DNA of 64,000 nt from an uncultured Granulosicoccaceae bacterium. GTDB taxonomy: Bacteria > Pseudomonadota > Gammaproteobacteria > Granulosicoccales > Granulosicoccaceae. Location of the stretch: assembly GCA_938007995.1 (NCBI GenBank), contig CALLLW010000023.1, forward strand, positions 1 to 64,000. The letters run 5' to 3'. Shown piece by piece: positions 10,213 to 17,758 of this stretch. The translations under genes and the position numbers were made by a program. Positions within the stretch are counted from its first letter, which is position 1; every line of letters starts with the position of its first letter. The notes beneath the pieces are model-generated. The model ran no database searches, was not told where the DNA came from, and worked only from the letters and a program-made list of their open reading frames with translations.

Positions 10213-10484
10213 AGAGGTTCGTTCCCTTTAATAACGTTCGGGTGCAACGATCAAACGTGCGATCGAGTGCTGCAAGCGGGAGGATCAAACAGACGCGGGC
10301 GCGATGCCACAGCAAAATCCGGTTAAAGAAATCAGCCAGTTATGCCAATTGCGGTGTAGCGGTCACCGAGTGCAGCTTGAATTTTAACTCGCCGATAGTA
10401 GAGCAGTTCACTGATCACGGCAACGCTGGATAGGCGAAGGTAACAAAGGGTTACGAGTTTGACATCTTGTGTTTCAGAGTCGAA

Positions 10485-11573
10485 TCAATTGAAGGCTGAG
10501 TCGAGCGTGTTTTTAAGTTTTTGTTGATCAAAATCGTTACATAGGAACGCCTGACCAATGCCGCGCAGCAAAACCAGTGTGAGGTTATTGTCTCTGACCT
10601 TCTTGTCGCGTGACATCAGTTCAAGACATTGTTCAGCTGACATCTGCTGTGGTGGTTCAACCGGCAGGCCGACTTTGGCAAAAATATGACGAACGACCTC
10701 GACAGTTGCGGCATCGCAGTAGCCCTGGTCTGCAGAACAGCTGGCTGCGAGACACATACCTGCAGCAATGGCTTCCCCATGCAGCCAGTTGCCATAACCT
10801 TGCGAAGTCTCAATAGCATGGCCGAATGTGTGTCCCAGATTGAGTAATGCCCGCTGACCGGATTCCCGTTCGTCAGCAGCAACAATCAGCGCTTTGCGCT
10901 GACAGGATTTCTCGACTGCTTTGCCAAGTGCTGGCTTATCAAGCGCGAGCAGGGCAGGGATGTTTTGTTCAAGCCACTGAAAAAACGGGTGATCGTCTAT
11001 TAGTCCGTACTTGATGACTTCTGCCAGTCCGGCTTTTAGCTCACGTTGCGGCAGTGAGTCGAGTGAGTCCATATCGGCAATTACACAAACCGGCTGATGA
11101 AAAGCACCGATCATGTTTTTACCCAATGGATGATTGACGCCAGTCTTACCGCCGACAGATGAATCGACCTGTGAAAGCAGCGTTGTTGGAATCTGTAAAA
11201 ACGCCACGCCACGCTGGTAGGAAGCGGCAGCAAAGCCGGTGATATCGCCAATCACACCACCACCCAGCGCTATGACTGTGCAGTTTCGATCAAAGCGGCT
11301 TTGCATAAGCTCGTCATATATGGTGCTGACCGCATCGAGATTTTTGTGCGCTTCACCGGCAGGCAGAACCACGCTGCGGCATTCATAGTCTGGCAGGGAT
11401 TCAATTAGTTGATTCAGATAGTGTGGCGCGACATTGTCATCGCTGACTACAAGCACCTTTTTACCATTAATGTGGCGATTCAACAGGGTTGGGTCGTTGG
11501 CGATATTCTGACCAATGTAAATCGGGTAACTGCGTTCGCCCAGTTCTACGTTGAGGGTAGTTGTTAGTGCCAT
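10485..11573 (-). CDS. aroB: 3-dehydroquinate synthase AroB
   Basis: Second step of the shikimate pathway: NAD- and metal-dependent cyclisation of DAHP to 3-dehydroquinate. I choose the internal ATG at 11573 (MALTTTLNVELGERSYPIYIG). It gives 362 residues, the same as the E. coli enzyme, and starts one base after the aroK stop codon; the longer frame would overlap aroK. Visible motifs are the NAD-binding VVLPAGEAHKN and ALGGGVIGDITGFAAA, the substrate/metal segment DSSVGGKTGVNHPLGKN, and the metal ligand region LNLGHTFGHAIE. It forms an aroK-aroB operon. In the 272 bases to damX I see no clear terminator, only a short GTAAC/GTTAC inverted repeat. Confidence 0.97.
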   Translation of the reverse strand: MALTTTLNVELGERSYPIYIGQNIANDPTLLNRHINGKKVLVVSDDNVAPHYLNQLIESLPDYECRSVVLPAGEAHKNLDAVSTIYDELMQSRFDRNCTVIALGGGVIGDITGFAAASYQRGVAFLQIPTTLLSQVDSSVGGKTGVNHPLGKNMIGAFHQPVCVIADMDSLDSLPQRELKAGLAEVIKYGLIDDHPFFQWLEQNIPALLALDKPALGKAVEKSCQRKALIVAADERESGQRALLNLGHTFGHAIETSQGYGNWLHGEAIAAGMCLAASCSADQGYCDAATVEVVRHIFAKVGLPVEPPQQMSAEQCLELMSRDKKVRDNNLTLVLLRGIGQAFLCNDFDQQKLKNTLDSAFN

Positions 11574-11574
11574 G

Positions 11575-12249
11575 TCAGCTTTTAGTGTTTGGGTCTTTGT
11601 TGATGTTGGAGGTGACCAGTTCCGGCACAACCGAGGATGAAGATGGCACCTTTACAGGCTCTGTTAATGGTTCAGCTGGCATTGCCGTGGGTAGACTTTC
11701 ACTATCAGTGCATGGCCCGACGATGCCCAGTGCATCGAGGTCGAGTTTGTCGAGCTGACGGCAGATTTTGTCAACCACCTTTTGATGGCGCTGATTACTG
11801 GTACTAATATGTACGTGTGCAAGTTCGCGATAGATTGGACCGCGCTTGCGGCTGATCTCTAGCAGGGTTGCTCTTGGATCACCTTGCTGCAGTAGCGGAC
11901 GCGAGTTGTTTCTTGATGTACGCTCTACCTGTACGTCGATTTCAACATCCAGAAAAACAACCACACCACGGGTCTTTAAGTGTACGCGGTTGGATTCACG
12001 CAAAACCGCGCCGCCACCGGTGCCGAGTACAATATCGTGTTTGCCAGTCAGGAAGTCGATCATGCGTTCTTCGCGACCACGAAATCCCGATTCGCCTTCA
12101 AAATCAAATATGGTCGGGATATCCACCCCGCAGGCGGTTTCTATTTCGCGATCACTATCGAAGAAAGGCTGACCGAGTCGACGGGCGAGTTGTCTGCCAA
12201 CTGTGGTTTTGCCAGCGCCCATCGGGCCTATCAAAAATATGCTCGCCAT
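11575..12249 (-). CDS. aroK: Shikimate kinase AroK with C-terminal extension
   Basis: ATP-dependent phosphorylation of shikimate. P-loop GPMGAGKT at residues 8-15, shikimate-binding DSDREIE and FRGREERM, and GTGGGAVLRE are all present. The kinase fold ends near residue 175. It is followed by a tail of about 45 residues rich in Pro, Ser, Thr and Val (LPTAMPAEPLTEPVKVPSSS), which the usual 170-190-residue enzyme lacks. The gene has its own transcription unit, since a terminator separates it from pilQ, and it is tightly coupled to aroB. Confidence 0.96.
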   Translation of the reverse strand: MASIFLIGPMGAGKTTVGRQLARRLGQPFFDSDREIETACGVDIPTIFDFEGESGFRGREERMIDFLTGKHDIVLGTGGGAVLRESNRVHLKTRGVVVFLDVEIDVQVERTSRNNSRPLLQQGDPRATLLEISRKRGPIYRELAHVHISTSNQRHQKVVDKICRQLDKLDLDALGIVGPCTDSESLPTAMPAEPLTEPVKVPSSSSVVPELVTSNINKDPNTKS

Positions 12250-12375
12250 ACCGGTACACCGATATTTTTGTAGTTAACTATCGGCCGTTATAAAGGAAGA
12301 TCCACAGTAGCACGATGGCGTGGTTGCCGCTATTCGATCTGGCTGTGTTCGTGCAAAAAAGCAAAGATCTGAAGG

Positions 12376-12408
12376 CAAAAAAAAACCGCGGCGGGCCGCG
12401 GTTTTTTC
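12376..12408 (-). terminator. Intrinsic terminator of the pil operon
   Basis: AACCGCGG (12384-12391) and CCGCGGTT (12396-12403) form a GC-rich stem with a CGGG loop. It is flanked by A- and T-runs, so it can work in both directions. It lies about 25 bases after the pilQ stop codon and separates pilMNOPQ from aroK-aroB. Confidence 0.85.
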
Positions 12409-12429
12409 TATATTGCTACTGCTTAGTAC

Positions 12430-14643
12430 TTATTGATCAAAGCCGTTGCTGCCATCTTTGACAATCTTCGGTGTAACGAATACCAGCAGTTCGCTCTTAT
12501 CATCTTCACCGATATTGTTCTGGAACAGCTTGCCGACCAGTGGCAGATCACCAAAGAATGGAACCTGCTCGCGTTGCTGAATGGTTGACTGCTCATAGAT
12601 ACCACCCAGTACCACAGTCTCGCCATTGGCAACCAGCACCTGAGTATTTACTTCGCGGGTGTCAACACTCGGGATACCGCTGAATACTTCACCAACCGTG
12701 TCTTTATTAACGGTGAGGTCAATAATGATGCGTTCATCCGGTGTAATCTGCGGACGAACTTTCAAACCCAGTACCGCTTTACGGAAGGCAGTGGTCGTTG
12801 CACCGTTACCGGATTCTTGAGCGTAGGGAATTTCGACACCCTGTTCGATGTACGCTTCGTGCTGGTTGGCAGTGATAACGCGAGGAGTGGAAATAACCTC
12901 ACCACGACCCTCAGCCTGCATGGCAGAAAGTTCCAGTTCAAGCAAAGTGCCGAATGGTAGTTTTGCGAACGCCAGGCCAAGGCTTCCAGTCTTGTTAATG
13001 ACTGGCAGGTTAACGTTAAAGCGATCTTCACCCAGCTCACCTGCATCTGATATCAGATCAGCAACTGCAGAAGAAGAACCTGACAGAGCAAAGCCGTTGT
13101 CATTCAGGTTAGTAGTGTCACGACTAATACCAAAGCGCGAACCCAACTCGCGGTTGAAATCGTCTGTGGCGATAACAATGCGTGATTCAATCAGTACCTG
13201 TCTTACCGGTACATCAAGGCGTGTTACTAAAGATCGAACCTTGCTCAGTACTTCAGCGGTATCGTTAACCAGAATCGTGTTGGTACGATCGTCAATGGTG
13301 ACATTGCCTCTTTCAGACAGTACACCACCGGTCTCGGATTTAAGAATCGCTGCAACGGCATTGGCTTTTGCATAGTTCACCTGTACAAACTCGGTGCGCA
13401 ATGGCTCAAGTGCGATTGCCTGTTGCGCTGCTTCGCGTTCTGCTGCCTCTCTGGCTGCAATCTCTTCAGCAGGGGCGACCATGATAACGTTGCCGTTCTG
13501 ACGCTTATCAAGCCCTTTGGTGCGCAGGATGATATCCAGTGCCTGATCCCATGGAACATTTTTAAGTCTGAGAGTCAGTGTGCCATCAACGTTGTCGCCG
13601 ACAACAATGTTCATGTCAGTGAAGTCTGCAAGCAACTGCAATACAGAGCGGATTTCAATGTCCTGAAAGTTCAGTGACAGTTCTTCGCCGTTGTAGTTAA
13701 CTTGCTTTGGCTTGAAGGCAGGCGGGTTGATTGGCGCTGTAGTTGGCCGCGAGTAGTCTATGCCGCTATCAGTGCTGTTAGCATTAAAGCTGGTGTCTTC
13801 AAAACGCGGCAGTGGTGCAGGGGCTGCAGTGCGGGTAGGCTCAACGTACTCTTCAATTGGTGCACCGGTCTCTACCTTGAAGTCATCCAGTGGCAGTGCC
13901 GGTGATTCTGTACTTGCTGCTTCAGGATTGTAATCGAGTGGCAGGCTGGAAGGCAGTTCCACCACCAGACTTTCAGTGGGAACGTTCTGCGCGATTTCAA
14001 CTGAGCCGACCGGAAAGGTTTCTGCCAGTGGCAGTTCACCGTTTGCCGCTCCGCTGCCGATCATCACTTCTTCGCCAGCAGGCATCAGGATGTCAGTGTC
14101 ATCAAAAGTTTCGACTAACAGATCTTCAGCAGGCTGAAGGTTACCTTGCGCGTCGCCGTCGAGAGTCACCAGCAATCTGTCACCGTCGATCTCTGTTTGA
14201 TACCCGGTCATTGCACCCAGGTTGATTACAACACGTGTTCTGTCGTTTGCTTCAACGATGCTTACACTTTCAAGATTGCCAACACCGACTGGAACAACTC
14301 GCTTGTCCAGTGCGTTAGTGGTTCCCATTAAGTCAATCGCAATCCGCGCTGGATGATCGATTTTAAATGACTGAGTATCGTTTACCGGATCGCTAAGTTT
14401 GAACGCGATCTGTTGCTGGTTGCCCGGCAGGGTGGTGTAGCTCAGGTGGTCAAGAGTTGACGCCAGGCTTTGTTGAGCCATGACAGCACTTGCACCCATA
14501 GCGATAGCCAACAACCGCAGCTTGCCCAGGGCCGCCCGGGTATTACCACCGTTGTTTGGTGTGCTGCAGATTGTGGGATTATTCACCGTGTTTCTCCGTT
14601 GCATCGACTTGTTATTTCTTTTTAGCTGGTCAGGTGTAGCCAT
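12430..14643 (-). CDS. pilQ: Type IV pilus secretin PilQ
   Basis: Outer-membrane secretin through which type IV pili extrude. At 737 residues it has the family layout: hydrophobic export segment, AMIN domain(s) (about 65-165), a Pro/Glu-rich linker, secretin STN/N0 (SLNFQDIEIRSVLQLLADFT), N1-type domain, and the C-terminal secretin barrel (PRVITANQHEAYIEQGVEIP; ETVVLGGIYEQS). The ATG overlaps the pilP stop codon as TGATG, which supports this start. An oddity is that the hydrophobic export segment begins only near residue 41, after an unusually long polar N-region. The ATG at residue 15 is an alternative start but would still leave a long N-region. Confidence 0.95.
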   Translation of the reverse strand: MATPDQLKRNNKSMQRRNTVNNPTICSTPNNGGNTRAALGKLRLLAIAMGASAVMAQQSLASTLDHLSYTTLPGNQQQIAFKLSDPVNDTQSFKIDHPARIAIDLMGTTNALDKRVVPVGVGNLESVSIVEANDRTRVVINLGAMTGYQTEIDGDRLLVTLDGDAQGNLQPAEDLLVETFDDTDILMPAGEEVMIGSGAANGELPLAETFPVGSVEIAQNVPTESLVVELPSSLPLDYNPEAASTESPALPLDDFKVETGAPIEEYVEPTRTAAPAPLPRFEDTSFNANSTDSGIDYSRPTTAPINPPAFKPKQVNYNGEELSLNFQDIEIRSVLQLLADFTDMNIVVGDNVDGTLTLRLKNVPWDQALDIILRTKGLDKRQNGNVIMVAPAEEIAAREAAEREAAQQAIALEPLRTEFVQVNYAKANAVAAILKSETGGVLSERGNVTIDDRTNTILVNDTAEVLSKVRSLVTRLDVPVRQVLIESRIVIATDDFNRELGSRFGISRDTTNLNDNGFALSGSSSAVADLISDAGELGEDRFNVNLPVINKTGSLGLAFAKLPFGTLLELELSAMQAEGRGEVISTPRVITANQHEAYIEQGVEIPYAQESGNGATTTAFRKAVLGLKVRPQITPDERIIIDLTVNKDTVGEVFSGIPSVDTREVNTQVLVANGETVVLGGIYEQSTIQQREQVPFFGDLPLVGKLFQNNIGEDDKSELLVFVTPKIVKDGSNGFDQ

Positions 14644-15203
14644 CAGTTATCTCCAGTATCCAGTTTCAGCTGAGCCTGGCGCTGTATCCAGCCGCTGATG
14701 CCATCAGGTACTAACTCAACCAGGTTGATTTCGTTTTCAGATATTTTTGTGATTCTGCCGTGGTTTTGGCCTGCGTAGTTGCCCGGCTGAACTCTGTGGA
14801 TCGTGCCATCTTTATCTAGTACCAATGCCCAGCTTGTGGTGCTTTGCCGAAGGATGCCGACCATCTTCAGAGAATCGAGCGGGAAGCCTTCGAGTGCTTC
14901 CTTTCTGCGATTGTCGCTCGGTCGTGGTCCTTTAGCGCTTGCATTGACTACAGTGGTTGCTGCAGCTTGCTGGCTTGGTTTAAACGGATCGCGTAAGCCG
15001 GTCTCCGTGTAGGTCACTGTTTCATATTCAATAAAAGGTGGCAATGGATCTACCCGCCCCTGATGCTTTTGACGTGTCTCGGCAACGAACTGCTCGAGAT
15101 CACTCATATCGCTATCGCACGCGGTCAGCGCTGCTGCTGCAAGCGTAGCCAGTGCGGCACGTTTGGCGTTGTGGAGCAGATTTATTTTCAGGTTTGACAT
15201 CAT
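14643..15203 (-). CDS. pilP: Type IV pilus lipoprotein PilP
   Basis: Inner-membrane lipoprotein that links the PilMNO platform to PilQ. The N-terminal signal ends in lipobox LTAC with the lipidated Cys at residue 29. The PilP fold follows (ETGLRDPFKPS, then LDSLKMVGIL, VQPGNYAGQNHGRI). Length is 186 residues. AGGAGG stands 7 bases before the first of two consecutive ATG codons, which supports this start. It is four genes into the pilMNOPQ operon. Confidence 0.95.
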   Translation of the reverse strand: MMSNLKINLLHNAKRAALATLAAAALTACDSDMSDLEQFVAETRQKHQGRVDPLPPFIEYETVTYTETGLRDPFKPSQQAAATTVVNASAKGPRPSDNRRKEALEGFPLDSLKMVGILRQSTTSWALVLDKDGTIHRVQPGNYAGQNHGRITKISENEINLVELVPDGISGWIQRQAQLKLDTGDN

Positions 15204-15205
15204 TT

Positions 15206-15841
15206 TTATGCCTCCTCATCTTCATCGAGGTAGCGATAGGTAGTTGCTGTTAGATCCATTTCCAGCTGTTGAGCTGCTTCATCACTGTCCTTTGCGCTTT
15301 TGCTGATAGGTGTGATGTTGATATCATGGAGCGTGACGATTCGAGGTAATGCCGCAAGGCCACTGACGAAGTTCCCGAACTGATGATAGTTGCCAGTGAC
15401 TTTGATCTGAATCGGGTATTCAACGTAGAACTCTCTGGCAACCTCATTCCTGGGTTTGAAGAATTCAACTTCGAGGCCTGCAGCAACACTGGTTTGTGAT
15501 AAATCAATAAGCAGGCTTTCTATGTCTGTCTTATTTGGCAGCTGTCGCAGCATTACATTAAAAGTACGCTTCATTTCATTCAGCTGTTCTACGTACGCTT
15601 CGCGGTTAGCGGCTTTGGCTTGAGTTCTGTCGAAGGTTTGCCTAAGCGTAGTTTCCTGCGCTGCTACTTTATCAAGCTCAAGGAACTTCGGTTTAATTAG
15701 CAACCAGATGCCTGCACCGATGATTGCCGCAAGTAACAAGGCAAGCAGGAATACTTTTACTGGCAATGGAGCTGTGCCAACCCTTTTCAGGTCGCTGGCA
15801 TCGAGACCGTTCAGGTCATCTATAGCTGATTTGATATCCAT
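15206..15841 (-). CDS. pilO: Type IV pilus alignment protein PilO
   Basis: Bitopic inner-membrane protein of 211 residues that dimerises with PilN in the pilus alignment complex. It has a cytoplasmic N-terminus, a single membrane helix at about residues 29-49 (KVFLLALLLAAIIGAGIWLLI), a coiled coil to about residue 100, and a periplasmic ferredoxin-like domain (VEYPIQIKVTGNYHQFGNF). It is separated from pilP by two bases. Confidence 0.95.
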   Translation of the reverse strand: MDIKSAIDDLNGLDASDLKRVGTAPLPVKVFLLALLLAAIIGAGIWLLIKPKFLELDKVAAQETTLRQTFDRTQAKAANREAYVEQLNEMKRTFNVMLRQLPNKTDIESLLIDLSQTSVAAGLEVEFFKPRNEVAREFYVEYPIQIKVTGNYHQFGNFVSGLAALPRIVTLHDINITPISKSAKDSDEAAQQLEMDLTATTYRYLDEDEEA

Positions 15842-15853
15842 GATTGGCCCCTG

Positions 15854-16411
15854 TTATTCTGCGTCTTCAGACTTCGCTACAGATTGCGACAGGCGCAATT
15901 TGAAGGAGCTGATTCCGTTTTCGCTGTTTTGCGAGTTGATTAACTCCAGGCCCGGTTGCTTAAACCAGTCAGAAGCACCCAGATTACGCATCAGAGTAGA
16001 GACGCGTGCGTTTGAGTCGGCCTTGCCTTCAAAGGCAAGTACATCTCTTTCCTGTTTCATCGACATCATGAAAACACCGTCGGGTACGCGTTCAGCCAGT
16101 TCCTGAAACGTATGAACTACCTGAGGCCGTCTGGCCTGAAGTTCCTGAATGATGTCCATGCGAGCCAGCAGATTTGCCTTGGTTGTTTCGAGTTCCTCGA
16201 TTTCCTTCAGATCCTTCTTAAGGTTGTCGATCTCGGTTTGCAGGTAAGCATTGCGATTGCGCTGATGATCAACTTTGCCATCGGCAAACTGTATGCCTGC
16301 GTAGACTGCAGCGGCACCAACAATCGCAGTAAACAATGCGGTCAGACCGAACTGTTTGGCCTGCTCGGCGCGTTGTTCTTCGCGCCATGGAAGTAGATTA
16401 ATTTTCGCCAT
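15854..16411 (-). CDS. pilN: Type IV pilus protein PilN
   Basis: Inner-membrane partner of PilO. The start is taken at ATG 16411, giving MAKINLLPWREE, the conserved PilN N-terminus that docks into PilM. The upstream in-frame start would overlap pilM by 30 bases. The chosen ATG overlaps the pilM stop as TAATG. A short cytoplasmic tail is followed by one membrane helix (FGLTALFTAIVGAAAVYAGI), a coiled coil and a periplasmic domain. Length is 185 residues. Confidence 0.95.
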   Translation of the reverse strand: MAKINLLPWREEQRAEQAKQFGLTALFTAIVGAAAVYAGIQFADGKVDHQRNRNAYLQTEIDNLKKDLKEIEELETTKANLLARMDIIQELQARRPQVVHTFQELAERVPDGVFMMSMKQERDVLAFEGKADSNARVSTLMRNLGASDWFKQPGLELINSQNSENGISSFKLRLSQSVAKSEDAE

Positions 16412-17469
16412 TAGTCGAACCCTCTTGTCGCCAGGCCACAAGCAATCATCATTGCCGGTCCATCAGACTGAAGCCTTTGTTGTGCAACACCGGATGCACA
16501 CTCTATGTCGTGAAAAGGGTCCGCTTTGATCGTCGGTGTGCCGATCTGGCTTTCTATTAACTCGCAGATGCCTGGTATCTCGGCACAACCACCGGCAAGC
16601 AGAATCTGATCGACGTAGTCGTTTTTGTCAGCAGAAAAGAAGAACTGCAGAAAGCGGTTTGCCTGTTGAACCATCTGGTCCTTAAAAGGATCGAGAATTT
16701 CGGGTTCGTAGTTGTCAGGTAGTCCGCCAACGCGCTTTACCCGACCGGCGTCTTCGTAGGAAAGTCCGAAACGGCGCATGATTTCTTCTGTCAATTGCTT
16801 GCCGCCAAAAGGTTGCTCTCTGGTGTAGACGAGCTTTTCGTCACGCAGCACGTTTAGGCTGGTCATCGTTGCACCGATGTCGAGTACGGCAATGGTTTTG
16901 TCTGCCCAGTCGACATCAGTCTGATCCTTGATCATCTTGCAAGTGTGCTCGATGGTGTACGGCTCGATGTCGACCACCTTGGCGGTTAGTCCGCCAATCT
17001 CGCAGGCAGCGGTTCGTTCTTCAACGTTCTCGCTACGTGAGGCAACAATCAACACATCGTCTGTGCCCGGCTCTTCTTCCGATGGCCCGATGATCTGATG
17101 ATCGAGATTAACCTCGTCGAGTGAATAAGGAATGTACTGGTCAGCCTCAAGCTGAATCTGCGCTTCCATTTCGCTGTCTTTCAGTCCTGCCGGCATCTGG
17201 ATCACCTTGGTGATGACCATCGCGCTTGGCACCGCCACAGCTGCAAATTTACGTTTGGAACCGGATTTTTTCACAGCGCGCTTTATCGCCTCGCCGACCG
17301 CTTCAACGTCCTGTAGGCTCTTGTCGTTCATGGCATTGGCTGGCAGTGGTTCTACTGCGTAGCTCTCTACCTTGTAAGCCGATTTCGACTTACTGAGCTC
17401 CAGGAGCTTGACCGATGTGGAGCTAATGTCCAGACCGATCAGATTCGATTGTTTATTTCCGAAGTTCAT
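16411..17469 (-). CDS. pilM: Type IV pilus actin-like ATPase PilM
   Basis: Cytoplasmic actin/FtsA-like protein that binds PilN. Visible motifs are GLDISSTSVKLLEL at the N-terminus (phosphate-1 loop), VLDIGATMTSLNVL (phosphate 2) and ILLAGGCAEIPG (adenosine). I use the ATG at 17469 (352 residues), close to the usual 354. An in-frame GTG at 17484 would add five residues, and neither has a strong Shine-Dalgarno. It is the first gene of pilMNOPQ and divergent from mrcA. The 290-bp divergent region is AT-rich next to pilM (about 17500-17580) and presumably holds both promoters. Confidence 0.95.
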   Translation of the reverse strand: MNFGNKQSNLIGLDISSTSVKLLELSKSKSAYKVESYAVEPLPANAMNDKSLQDVEAVGEAIKRAVKKSGSKRKFAAVAVPSAMVITKVIQMPAGLKDSEMEAQIQLEADQYIPYSLDEVNLDHQIIGPSEEEPGTDDVLIVASRSENVEERTAACEIGGLTAKVVDIEPYTIEHTCKMIKDQTDVDWADKTIAVLDIGATMTSLNVLRDEKLVYTREQPFGGKQLTEEIMRRFGLSYEDAGRVKRVGGLPDNYEPEILDPFKDQMVQQANRFLQFFFSADKNDYVDQILLAGGCAEIPGICELIESQIGTPTIKADPFHDIECASGVAQQRLQSDGPAMMIACGLATRGFD

Positions 17470-17758
17470 AATTCTGGCGTGCACCCAGGCTGTAAGCTCA
17501 AGTTATGATTAATTCCAAATTCGAATATGAAATTTGTTCTTAATTTTTAATAAGTTGCAAATGTGTTAACTAAAATTCATCTACAGCTGTCATAATCTGT
17601 GGTGCAAAAGACACTCCAAGTTTCTGGCTTGATCTTCAAAATCGTTAAAAAGACCACACTTGATGAGATAATCAGCACATCGTGAAACACGAAAAACCCA
17701 ATTCCACACCCGCCTGCGCGATAATTGTCTGTCAGAGTTATTGCTGGAGTACCCAACG

